Source: a virus. Taken from it: 34,147 bases of DNA. The stretch is taken from positions 1 to 34,147 of IMG/VR virus record IMGVR_UViG_3300030382_003635. One strand, 5' to 3'. Of the stretch, positions 6,427 through 11,956 are shown piece by piece. Position 1 is the first letter of the stretch. Every line of letters begins with the position of its first letter. The notes beneath the pieces were generated by a model. That model worked only from the letters and a program-made list of their open reading frames with translations, searched no databases and was not told where the DNA came from. Made by a program: the position numbers and the translations under genes.

Positions 6427-6738
6427 TCATTTCCCCTTCGGCCACCATGCGTACACGTCTTGCTCTTCTATGAAACAGAACTCCCCGCTGTCGTCCACGG
6501 CATCCATCGTATTAGCCAGCACAAGACACCGTGTCCCTACTGGTAGTTTTACTTTCTCTCCAGTCTTTACCACCTCATGCACCCTTGCATTTCTGTGGTC
6601 ATAGACCCCTTCATTGAGACTGATTAAGGATCCTAAGTCCTTCGGAGTCAACGCTCTGACGACGAGCATTTCGTCCTTTATATTCATAACCTCAAAATCT
6701 TTTACTGTTAGCTTGTCTAGGTATGGGTTTATTCCCAT
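6427..6738 (-). CDS. GroES-like co-chaperonin candidate
   Basis: This 103-residue protein's pattern resembles GroES/gp31-type co-chaperonins. A strand LVVRALTP follows the N-terminus, then a loop, ARVHEVVKTGEKVKLPVGTR, a LVLA strand, and a closing FIEEQDVYAW that matches the usual ending of this fold (a strand followed by D-h-x-A). Phage co-chaperonins modify host GroEL for capsid folding. Similarity is at the level of pattern only and the mobile loop cannot be confirmed, so an unrelated small beta-barrel is possible. It has a strong GGAGG Shine-Dalgarno and overlaps the upstream gene by 10 bp. Confidence 0.5.
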   Translation of the reverse strand: MGINPYLDKLTVKDFEVMNIKDEMLVVRALTPKDLGSLISLNEGVYDHRNARVHEVVKTGEKVKLPVGTRCLVLANTMDAVDDSGEFCFIEEQDVYAWWPKGK

Positions 6739-6941
6739 GCTACCACCTCCGTTGTTGTCCAGTTATCTTCTATTGTTTTAGTGTTCCACGTCTGTAGATT
6801 GCGGTCAAGTACCCTGCGCCTTCCATTCACTGAAACCTTTATTGTTCGCAGCTTAACCCCTGTCCCTTCAAGTATTTCTAGAAGGAACAGGGTGTCGCCA
6901 TCGGCACAAGGGTATGCCCACTTGACCCTAGTTTGACTCAT
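6729..6941 (-). CDS. Hypothetical small protein
   Basis: This 70-residue protein is not recognised. It is beta-rich by appearance (DTLFLLEILEGTGVKLRTI followed by KVSVNGRRRVLDRNL). It overlaps the upstream gene by 14 bp and the downstream gene by 10 bp, so it is translationally coupled in an operon of small unknown proteins. The ATG at 6941 has only a weak Shine-Dalgarno, consistent with coupling. Confidence 0.6.
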   Translation of the reverse strand: MSQTRVKWAYPCADGDTLFLLEILEGTGVKLRTIKVSVNGRRRVLDRNLQTWNTKTIEDNWTTTEVVAWE

Positions 6942-7251
6942 CGGCTTCGGTCGTCTTGACCAAGCCCATCACCTCATGCAGTTGCATCTCATGCTCCATG
7001 CGCTTCATTGCGTAGAAGCAAGCGGTCCTCATCTTGACCATCATAAGATGGGAGAGAGAACGCTGCTCCTTCTTGCGAAGCTCGCTCGGCAACAGCTCGA
7101 TGATCCCTAGCATGTTCTCAAAAACAGAGATTAGTTTCAGCGTATCATGTGGGCCAAAGCCTTCGATGATAGTATCAAGCGCATCTGCTAGTTTCTTTTC
7201 CTGCTCAGGTGTTGGGTAGTTATCTATGCTCTGTTGTTTAACTTTCCCCAT
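6928..7251 (-). CDS. Hypothetical helical protein
   Basis: This 107-residue protein is predicted mainly helical (PTPEQEKKLADALDTIIEGF, then DTLKLISVFENMLGIIELLP, later MMVKMRTACFYAMKRMEHEM). It is not recognised. AAAGGAG stands seven bases before the ATG at 7251, and the start lies inside the end of the upstream gene (14-bp overlap). Confidence 0.65.
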   Translation of the reverse strand: MGKVKQQSIDNYPTPEQEKKLADALDTIIEGFGPHDTLKLISVFENMLGIIELLPSELRKKEQRSLSHLMMVKMRTACFYAMKRMEHEMQLHEVMGLVKTTEADESN

Positions 7252-7693
7252 GTGACGGCTCCTTTGCTAACGCATGAATAGACCAGAATGTTGCCGAGAC
7301 AATACATTCCGCTGGTTGCATAGAAGGATCCCACCACTCTTTAGGTGAAGGGGCCTCAGCCTGTGTGCCATAGGCAGTAAACACAATGCTGTCCTCAAGA
7401 GACTTGCCCTTGATCCCAATGACTACAACCTTTCGACACGCCCTGTGTGGTGCCAAGACAAGACGGCTAAACCCTGCTCGGCCATTGCGCTTCTCATAAA
7501 TGACTTCGCTCTCCACCACTGGAGCATCCCCACAAGAGGGGCCATACAGTGCAGACAACAAGTCCGGCAACTGTTCGGGCAACTCCCTGATGTCAATGAA
7601 GAAACCTTCATCTTGACTGGTTACTATTTCTGTCACGAAATCAACATGCTCATCAGTCAATCCGTGGTCGTCGTGTGCAATTTTTACTTGCAT
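7238..7693 (-). CDS. Hypothetical protein preceded by hairpins
   Basis: This 151-residue protein is of unknown function. I chose the ATG at 7693 over one 21 bases upstream because AAAGGGGA lies six bases before it. The protein has an acidic N-terminal part (KIAHDDHGLTDEHVDFV) and a later strand-rich section (CRKVVVIGIKGKSLEDSIVF). A small hairpin (7708-7720) abuts the Shine-Dalgarno and a large 14-bp hairpin lies further upstream (7743-7775). This arrangement recurs ahead of other genes in the block. Confidence 0.6.
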   Translation of the reverse strand: MQVKIAHDDHGLTDEHVDFVTEIVTSQDEGFFIDIRELPEQLPDLLSALYGPSCGDAPVVESEVIYEKRNGRAGFSRLVLAPHRACRKVVVIGIKGKSLEDSIVFTAYGTQAEAPSPKEWWDPSMQPAECIVSATFWSIHALAKEPSHGES

Positions 7694-7707
7694 TATTATT
7701 CCCCTTT

Positions 7708-7720
7708 GACGCACTGCGTC
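7708..7720 (-). promoter_or_regulatory. Hairpin abutting the Shine-Dalgarno of the 7238-7693 gene
   Basis: GACGC and GCGTC form a 5-bp stem around a 3-base loop. In the minus-strand transcript AAAGGGGA follows directly. It has the same placement as the hairpin at 10305-10324. Confidence 0.5.
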
Positions 7721-7742
7721 TTTGTTTTTGTTGTTAAAGATT

Positions 7743-7775
7743 GTATCTCTCTCTCTTTAAGAGAGAGAGAGATAC
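7743..7775 (-). repeat. Perfect 14-bp inverted repeat of CT/GA repeats
   Basis: Arms 7743-7756 and 7762-7775 are exact reverse complements (GTATCTCTCTCTCT) around a five-base loop. It lies in the 127-bp spacer 7694-7820 between two minus-strand genes and has no U-tract. It could be an operator, an RNA processing hairpin or a transcript-stabilising element. Confidence 0.75.
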
Positions 7776-7820
7776 ACAAGAGAGCTTCTGTCCATTTTGT
7801 AAGAACTCCACTCTCAAAAA

Positions 7821-8165
7821 CTAAAATGGTAAATCGTCTTGAATAAAATCATCGTCATACGGTGACGCTCGGAATGCACCCTTCACCACCGTGCCACACT
7901 TACTCACGTCGCTGATAGCAATCTGAGTTAGGATCCCAAAGGTATCCTCGAACAGCGCCAGCGCCTTGTTGGGTGTAGGTCTAAACCCTAGCCAGCATCC
8001 CCACCACCCACATTGTAGCGTGGTTAGGTATGGCCAGATGCAGAAGTCCAGCTCAACCTCGAACACTTCTGCGCTGATGGTAAAGATGATAGGCTTACCG
8101 TAGTCATCATCCCCGTGGTTTTTTTCGTACTCATCTGTCTTAACGGAAACTGTTTTAAGTTTCAT
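7821..8165 (-). CDS. Hypothetical protein with an SSB-like C-terminal tip
   Basis: This 114-residue protein is unknown. The C-terminus, YDDDFIQDDLPF, looks like the acidic tip of SSB proteins (compare EEEVPF of the phage SSB here), with acidic residues before a final hydrophobic-Pro-Phe. The central part holds aromatic and Cys-rich segments (FCIWPYLTTLQCGWWGCWLG). AGGAGGG precedes the ATG, and a 12-bp hairpin (8185-8212) stands immediately upstream. The tip could compete for or recruit SSB-binding host proteins such as RecQ, RecO or Exo I. That is a hypothesis. Confidence 0.65.
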   Translation of the reverse strand: MKLKTVSVKTDEYEKNHGDDDYGKPIIFTISAEVFEVELDFCIWPYLTTLQCGWWGCWLGFRPTPNKALALFEDTFGILTQIAISDVSKCGTVVKGAFRASPYDDDFIQDDLPF

Positions 8166-8184
8166 TTTGCTACCCTCCTGACCG

Positions 8185-8212
8185 CATCACCTACTTCTTT
8201 AAGTAGGTGATG
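8185..8212 (-). promoter_or_regulatory. 12-bp perfect hairpin upstream of the 7821-8165 gene
   Basis: CATCACCTACTT (8185-8196) and AAGTAGGTGATG (8201-8212) are exact complements with a four-base loop. The hairpin ends 19 bases before the ATG, close to the Shine-Dalgarno. It lies between two co-directional minus-strand genes and has no U-tract, so it is more likely an RNA structure acting on the downstream gene than a terminator. Confidence 0.65.
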
Positions 8213-8240
8213 AAGTGTTGCTGCTACTTCCCTGATTAGT

Positions 8241-8636
8241 TTAAGCATCCTCATCCCCATCGGGCATCGCATCAATGAGTCGTTGAGCTTCTGCTATCTG
8301 CTCTTGGCTTGGATACCCTGCTCTTGTGATGGCCGCTACATCCTTATAGCCCTGCTCGGTTGCCTCTTGACATTCTCTAGCCTGTTGCTCACGAACCATC
8401 TCGGCTCGCTCGTCCAGCTCCTTGTCGAACTTGACGATCTCATCCGATAGCCATTGAATGTGCTTGATTAGTTCCTGCCCACTAGCCACCATCTTGTCAT
8501 CATGAGCAGGGAAGCGATCTTTAATCATGTCCTCCTGCTCATAGACGGCAGCACCTACTCGGTTGCGCCACCCCTTCAAGAACAATGTGCTTTCCTCACA
8601 GAATGTTTTCAATCTCTCAATCTTATTTGCTTTCAT
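8241..8636 (-). CDS. Hypothetical coiled-coil protein
   Basis: This 131-residue protein is highly charged and helical, with a long predicted coiled coil (about residues 55-95, from LIKHIQWLSDEIVKFDKELD through the Gln/Glu-rich stretch). The tail DAMPDGDEDA is acidic. Function is unknown. It has a strong AAAGGGGAG Shine-Dalgarno and promoter-like element A upstream (8663-8691), so it probably heads its own transcript. Confidence 0.65.
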   Translation of the reverse strand: MKANKIERLKTFCEESTLFLKGWRNRVGAAVYEQEDMIKDRFPAHDDKMVASGQELIKHIQWLSDEIVKFDKELDERAEMVREQQARECQEATEQGYKDVAAITRAGYPSQEQIAEAQRLIDAMPDGDEDA

Positions 8637-8700
8637 GTTGTCTCCCCTTTGTTGTTGTCTATAGTATCGGAACTCTAGTCCATTAGTTGCTAGAGATCCA
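8633..8700. repeat. Direct repeat of about 65 bp, copy 1 (partner 8937-9000)
   Basis: The segment from the start codon of one gene through its Shine-Dalgarno, -10-like and -35-like boxes is nearly identical to 8937-9000. The two copies differ mainly by a three-base insertion and by the spacer between boxes. It is a recent duplication of a promoter/leader unit. Confidence 0.75.
8663..8691 (-). promoter_or_regulatory. Promoter-like element A
   Basis: In minus-strand reading, AGCAAC (8686-8691) stands 17 bp before GATACT (8663-8668), and the gene start at 8636 follows about 27 bp later. GGATC lies a few bases upstream. The element overlaps the stop codon of the upstream gene at 8683. It is one of six copies. 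Confidence 0.7.
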
Positions 8701-8940
8701 GTCTCTTGTTTCTTTTCTTTTGTTTATCTCTGAAATCTTGTGGTCGCATTTGCGCCACACTTCTTCTTCGGGCATCCCGAAGATCTCGGCTATGCTTATC
8801 TCTCTCACTGACAGTACAGTGCTGCGTGGGCTACAGCTTTTGATGTGCTTCAATGCTGTATCAATGCTTGCGCCATGATGTACCTCAATGTAGGTGTTAT
8901 TGTTTGTCGCCTCGAATGTTATTAGGTACCACTTCTTCAT
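8683..8940 (-). CDS. Hypothetical small protein
   Basis: This 85-residue protein is unknown. ATG 8940 is preferred over an in-frame ATG 42 bases upstream because AAAGGGGAG lies six bases before it. The sequence (KKWYLITFEATNNNTYIEV, later SVREISIAEIFGMPEEEVW) suggests a compact alpha/beta fold. It is a single-gene unit between promoter elements B and A. Its last codons (ISSN, stop) overlap element A. Confidence 0.65.
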   Translation of the reverse strand: MKKWYLITFEATNNNTYIEVHHGASIDTALKHIKSCSPRSTVLSVREISIAEIFGMPEEEVWRKCDHKISEINKRKETRDWISSN

Positions 8941-9000
8941 GTTGTCTCCCCTTTGTTGTCTATAGTATCGGAGTTCTAGCATTTATGTTGCTAGAGATCC
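8937..9000. repeat. Direct repeat of about 65 bp, copy 2 (partner 8633-8700)
   Basis: Nearly identical to 8633-8700, including the Shine-Dalgarno, GATACT, AGCAAC and GGATCT parts. Confidence 0.75.
8964..8992 (-). promoter_or_regulatory. Promoter-like element B
   Basis: AGCAAC (8987-8992) stands 17 bp before GATACT (8964-8969) on the minus strand, ahead of the gene starting at 8940. GGATC lies directly upstream. It overlaps the last codons of the micropeptide gene at 8991-9074. Confidence 0.7.
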
Positions 9001-9074
9001 ACTAATAAAATGTTAAGCAGTAGGATTATTCCTAAGACTGCTACCATCACCACAAAATCTAGTAATGTTTTCAT
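8991..9074 (-). CDS. 27-residue transmembrane micropeptide
   Basis: A very short frame starts at ATG 9074, overlapping the TGA of the upstream gene (ATGA), and ends in TAG at 8991-8993. The product is almost entirely hydrophobic (MKTLLDFVVMVAVLGIILLL then NILLVDL), a single membrane span. Start-stop coupling and the otherwise empty 70-bp interval support it as a real gene. It could be an inner-membrane effector or a holin/antiholin-like peptide. Function is unknown. Confidence 0.55.
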   Translation of the reverse strand: MKTLLDFVVMVAVLGIILLLNILLVDL

Positions 9075-9523
9075 AACTTCTCATTGGCCATAGCTTGCGT
9101 AAGGTTTGCAACCATCCTTCGGCTTAGTTCTAGGGTGTCACGCAACTCGGCAATCTTTTTATTCAGTGCCACCACTTCCTCCTCCGCTGTTTGTGTGGCA
9201 TAGCCACGGCTGAAAGTTTTTATAACTTCATCCTTCTTACACTTGAAAAATATATGCTCACCCTTGGCAGACAGGTAAGCATTGGCGAGGTCAAGCAGTG
9301 TTACCTTAGATGCTTTCTCTAGGTTGTCCCCGTCCAAGCTACCTAGGTGGTTACTAATATGAAACGCTGCCGCCCATAAAAGGTTGTCCCCTCCCGCATA
9401 CTTTCTAGTGAACAGCCCTAAGCTGTTCTCTAGTGTGTCTATAAAATCCTCTCGTCGCTTGCGATCTCTGCTGCTCTGTTGAAGTTCCTCACCCAATGCC
9501 CTGCTCTTGTTTGCTTTGCTCAT
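9071..9523 (-). CDS. Hypothetical helical protein with C-terminal coiled coil
   Basis: This 150-residue protein is not recognised. It has a charged N-terminus (ELQQSSRDRKRREDFIDTLE), a mid part with AAAFHISNHLGSLDGDNLEK, and a coiled coil near the end (EEEVVALNKKIAELRDTLEL). GAGGGGAG lies before the ATG at 9523, one base after the stop of the upstream gene. The micropeptide gene overlaps its stop codon. Confidence 0.65.
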   Translation of the reverse strand: MSKANKSRALGEELQQSSRDRKRREDFIDTLENSLGLFTRKYAGGDNLLWAAAFHISNHLGSLDGDNLEKASKVTLLDLANAYLSAKGEHIFFKCKKDEVIKTFSRGYATQTAEEEVVALNKKIAELRDTLELSRRMVANLTQAMANEKL

Positions 9524-9524
9524 G

Positions 9525-9749
9525 TTATCTCCCCTCGTATGATTTGATTATTTGGTTAGCTGTCATCCAGTTTTCAAACTGATATAGGTTCTCTACCTCA
9601 ATGTACACTTCGCTTTCTGGTGCAAGACGGATACCGTTCTGCCTTCCAACCTTGCCCACCTTGAATAGCCCTGTTTTCTTTAATCGTTTTCTTATTTCTG
9701 TTACGTCACACTTTTTAATCTGAAAAGTTTTTGTATCTTTTATAGTCAT
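9525..9749 (-). CDS. Hypothetical small basic protein
   Basis: This 74-residue protein is unknown. It has a basic N-terminal half (KKCDVTEIRKRLKKTGLFKV) and an acidic end (FENWMTANQIIKSYEGR). It is the first gene behind promoter-like element C and has AAGGGGAG before the ATG. Confidence 0.65.
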   Translation of the reverse strand: MTIKDTKTFQIKKCDVTEIRKRLKKTGLFKVGKVGRQNGIRLAPESEVYIEVENLYQFENWMTANQIIKSYEGR

Positions 9750-9772
9750 GTTAATCTCCCCTTGTTAAATAG

Positions 9773-9801
9773 AGTATCGGCAACTCTAGAGTTTAGTTGC
9801 T
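9773..9801 (-). promoter_or_regulatory. Promoter-like element C
   Basis: AGCAAC (9796-9801) lies 17 bp before GATACT (9773-9778) on the minus strand, upstream of the 9749 start. GGATCC (9806-9811) sits just upstream of AGCAAC. Confidence 0.7.
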
Positions 9802-9837
9802 AGTTGGATCCGTTTAAAAGTTTTTATTTTTTCTCCG

Positions 9838-10290
9838 TTAGTCCTCCCCCCATACCCTAACTTGTACAGTAGTTCGACGCCCCGCCAATCCGTTGCATGT
9901 CTCACACTTGCTCCAACTAAACTCATCGTGCGTCATGTTTCCATCCTCATCGTAAAGGATGTAGTGATCTTGCCAATAGTCCACAGCACAAGTATCTCCC
10001 TCATCATTGCACTGCCTTTGCACCTGTGGTCCACCGCTGTGTAGCTCAAACCTTTTCTCAAAGGTGTCGTCATCAGGAGGTACTTCGCCATTGGCGATGT
10101 ACAACACGCAGTCATCACAGCATTGCACGTTTTCAAACTCCCAGTTTTTAGTGTAGTCTATCGGCTCGCCAAGATGCTTGTCATCCACGGGGTAAGGCTT
10201 ATCATCTTCGAGCCTATCTTCGACTTGTTGGTGGAACTGATCATCGTCCTTGACTCCATTAAGTAGGCACCATGCTTCTTTGGTATTCAT
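9838..10290 (-). CDS. Hypothetical Cys-rich, possibly zinc-binding protein
   Basis: This 150-residue acidic protein has paired cysteines, QCCDDC in the middle and KCETCNG near the end, which suggest a metal site. It also has many Asp and Trp residues. AAAGGGAG stands before the ATG at 10290. The hairpin at 10305-10324 lies between it and the upstream gene, so it is the second gene of a promoter-gene-hairpin-gene unit. No known family is recognised. Confidence 0.65.
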   Translation of the reverse strand: MNTKEAWCLLNGVKDDDQFHQQVEDRLEDDKPYPVDDKHLGEPIDYTKNWEFENVQCCDDCVLYIANGEVPPDDDTFEKRFELHSGGPQVQRQCNDEGDTCAVDYWQDHYILYDEDGNMTHDEFSWSKCETCNGLAGRRTTVQVRVWGED

Positions 10291-10304
10291 GTTAGTCTCC
10301 CTTT

Positions 10305-10324
10305 GCCCACCTTAAAAGGTGGGC
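10305..10324 (-). promoter_or_regulatory. Intercistronic hairpin 1 (GCCCACC/GGTGGGC)
   Basis: GCCCACC (10305-10311) pairs with GGTGGGC (10318-10324). The flank ATCAATG on the transcript is shared with the hairpins at 11165 and 11772. AAAGGGAG, the Shine-Dalgarno of the next gene, follows directly. There is no U-tract. Confidence 0.65.
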
Positions 10325-10335
10325 ATTGATTGTTG

Positions 10336-10770
10336 TTATAGATTTGACTGACTGATAAAGATCTTTTTATTCATGCCCGCATCACTTATCGGGGCAAACC
10401 CCGTACCTATGCAAGCTACTCGACGGCCCAGCTCTTCTAGGCTTTTAAAGGTTAGACCCTTGGACTCGAAGCAGTAATCCAGACCGCACGAAGCAAGCGC
10501 CCGTGTTATGACGGCCTCTCTTTTACTGTACCCATACCCCGTAGTGCTAGCGCTACCCGATAGGGTGCCGCTGTCAGTATATACCCACAACACGCAAGCT
10601 AGTTGTCCACTTGCCGAATAGGTTGATACTCTAATCGTGGCCACGCAGTTTGGATCGGATCCTATCATCTCATATATGTCATAGCTTAAACTCATGCCCC
10701 TGTTCTCTAGCGCTTTTCTGTGGCGCGGATTAATATTGCTTTCGTTAAATGGTAACTTTTTAATGGTCAT
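10336..10770 (-). CDS. Hypothetical protein
   Basis: This 144-residue protein is not recognised. It is beta-rich with a Ser/Thr/Gly segment (DSGTLSGSASTTGYGYSK) and a following helix KREAVITRALASCGLDYC. Repeated Cys/Gly features suggest a compact domain. It is the first gene after promoter-like element D, with AAGGGGATATAAA before the ATG. Confidence 0.65.
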   Translation of the reverse strand: MTIKKLPFNESNINPRHRKALENRGMSLSYDIYEMIGSDPNCVATIRVSTYSASGQLACVLWVYTDSGTLSGSASTTGYGYSKREAVITRALASCGLDYCFESKGLTFKSLEELGRRVACIGTGFAPISDAGMNKKIFISQSNL

Positions 10771-10800
10771 TTTATATCCCCTTGTTTGTTTGCTAATACT

Positions 10801-10829
10801 GTTATCGTCTCAGTTCTAGAATAGTTGCT
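10801..10829 (-). promoter_or_regulatory. Promoter-like element D
   Basis: AGCAAC (10824-10829) lies 17 bp before GATAAC (10801-10806) on the minus strand, ahead of the gene starting at 10770. GGATCC (10844-10849) lies upstream, inside the end of the previous gene. Confidence 0.68.
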
Positions 10830-10831
10830 AA

Positions 10832-11137
10832 CTATCTTTCGGTGGATCCGTTTTCTATTAGCTGCCACCCATGATCCTTAAACCTAAACTTAAATATGGT
10901 GGCAACACTGCTGATCATTAAGGCGATCTGATCTACCGTGTAGGCGTCAAGTGTACCCTTCCAATACTCGCCACTGGTAGCTGTACCTTTGTTGTGATAT
11001 ATACATCGCACTAATATCTCATCGGCTATTAGTTTGTTCCGCTCGTTATTAGTCAGGTCTTCCCGTGGATAACATGTTGGATCGTGGATGACCTCTTGGT
11101 GTACATCTATAATAAAATCTATGGCTTGCTCTATCAT
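10832..11137 (-). CDS. Hypothetical protein
   Basis: This 101-residue, mostly helical protein (IEQAIDFIIDVHQEVIHD, later LTNNERNKLIADEILVRC) has a C-terminal part FKFRFKDHGWQLIENG. It is unknown. AAGGGAG precedes the ATG, and the hairpin 11165-11188 separates it from the previous gene. Confidence 0.65.
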   Translation of the reverse strand: MIEQAIDFIIDVHQEVIHDPTCYPREDLTNNERNKLIADEILVRCIYHNKGTATSGEYWKGTLDAYTVDQIALMISSVATIFKFRFKDHGWQLIENGSTER

Positions 11138-11164
11138 TTTGTTCTCCCTTGTTAGTGTTTACTC

Positions 11165-11188
11165 ATGCCCACCACTGAGGGTGGGCAT
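11165..11188 (-). promoter_or_regulatory. Intercistronic hairpin 2 (ATGCCCACC/GGTGGGCAT)
   Basis: Arms 11165-11173 and 11180-11188 are perfect complements around a six-base loop. The transcript flank is shared with the copies at 11772 (TATCA before, GAGTAAAC after) and 10305. It lies between a stop codon and the next Shine-Dalgarno and has no U-tract after it. Confidence 0.7.
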
Positions 11189-11197
11189 TGATAAAAA

Positions 11198-11383
11198 CTA
11201 AACGTTGTAACCTTGACGGATCCATTGGATCATTTTGTCTTTGTTTTCTGCGGTAATGCTTCGGCGCATATCCCACTTTGAAAGTACCCCACTTTCCAGT
11301 GCCTCAATAGCTTCCTTTGGGTTATCCCTAAACTCATTCCATAGCTCCCAGCAACTGTTGCATTCAATATCTGTGTCTAACAT
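11198..11383 (-). CDS. Hypothetical small protein
   Basis: This is a 61-residue acidic, helical protein (CNSCWELWNEFRDNPKEAI, later SKWDMRRSITAENKDKM) containing a CxxC-like pair. It is unknown. AAGGGAG lies before the ATG. It is the first gene behind promoter-like element E. Confidence 0.65.
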   Translation of the reverse strand: MLDTDIECNSCWELWNEFRDNPKEAIEALESGVLSKWDMRRSITAENKDKMIQWIRQGYNV

Positions 11384-11409
11384 TTTAATCTCCCTTGTTT
11401 GTTAATACT

Positions 11410-11438
11410 GTTATCGGTTATTCTAGAGTATTGTTGCT
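11410..11438 (-). promoter_or_regulatory. Promoter-like element E
   Basis: AGCAAC (11433-11438) lies 17 bp before GATAAC (11410-11415) on the minus strand, upstream of the 11383 start. GGATCC (11443-11448) lies four bases upstream of the AGCAAC box. Confidence 0.7.
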
Positions 11439-11452
11439 AAGTGGATCCAGTT

Positions 11453-11743
11453 TTATGCTGCTTTTTTTCGCATCTCTTTGATCTGATCTCTACTCATGGT
11501 CTTATTCTTGAAAACCTTTTTGTAGGATCTCGCCTTAGGGGGGGCATTGAAAAGAAAAGTGCTTTTCATCATAGGGGATCCGTCTTCGATCTCCACTTCC
11601 ATCCACATATATCCATTGGCCCCCTTGAAATATTTTCGGGTCGTCTTTTTTTCGGTCGTCTTTTTAGTGCGTGATGCCTTGCCTTCTTTGGCTTTGGCTT
11701 CATTCCATGCTCGGACCGCTGCCTCACTTGCTTGCGCTACCAT
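11453..11743 (-). CDS. Hypothetical basic protein
   Basis: This 96-residue, strongly basic protein is Lys/Thr rich (KTTEKKTTRKYFKGANGYMW) and has a basic C-terminus (SRDQIKEMRKKAA). Nucleic-acid binding is possible. The ATG at 11743 is preferred over one at 11773 because AAAGGAG lies six bases before it and the earlier ATG falls at the foot of a hairpin. It is the second gene of the element F unit. Confidence 0.65.
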   Translation of the reverse strand: MVAQASEAAVRAWNEAKAKEGKASRTKKTTEKKTTRKYFKGANGYMWMEVEIEDGSPMMKSTFLFNAPPKARSYKKVFKNKTMSRDQIKEMRKKAA

Positions 11744-11771
11744 GGTAGTCTCCTTTGTTGGTTGTTTACTC

Positions 11772-11795
11772 ATGCCTACCTTTGGAGGTAGGCAT
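11772..11795 (-). promoter_or_regulatory. Intercistronic hairpin 3 (ATGCCTACC/GGTAGGCAT)
   Basis: Arms 11772-11780 and 11787-11795 are perfect complements around a six-base loop. Compared with the 11165 copy, one base pair of the stem is changed on both sides (C-G to T-A), a compensatory change that supports an RNA or DNA secondary structure under selection. Confidence 0.72.
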
Positions 11796-11809
11796 TGATA
11801 AAAAACCGT

Positions 11810-11956
11810 TTAAATAATAGCGATCCAATCGTCGTCTTCGGGGTCTGCCACCCCATACATGCAGCAGTTTGGATCTGGGCATGCTTCCGTTTCACACCCT
11901 AGTGGCTCGCCACACTCAAAACATATTTCATCGTAAATACTCTGCTCTAATTCCAT
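11810..11956 (-). CDS. Small Cys-rich, putative zinc-binding protein
   Basis: This is a 48-residue acidic protein with clustered cysteines (CFECGEPLGCETEACPDPNC plus one more), resembling a small zinc ribbon. The ATG at 11956 has AAAGGGGAG upstream. An in-frame upstream ATG at 12007 falls inside the promoter-like element and was not used. It is the first gene of the minus-strand block. Confidence 0.65.
   Translation of the reverse strand: MELEQSIYDEICFECGEPLGCETEACPDPNCCMYGVADPEDDDWIAII

Noticed and set aside
7445-7846. 133-residue plus-strand frame
   Set aside because: It is antisense to two minus-strand genes with good ribosome-binding sites, and its translation shows no domain or coding-like composition.
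11165-11188. Intrinsic terminators at the three intercistronic hairpins
   Set aside because: None is followed by a U-tract in the transcript direction, and each lies just before a Shine-Dalgarno, so an RNA-processing or translational role fits better.
10305-11795. CRISPR-like array
   Set aside because: The repeated hairpins are separated by complete genes of different length and not by short uniform spacers.
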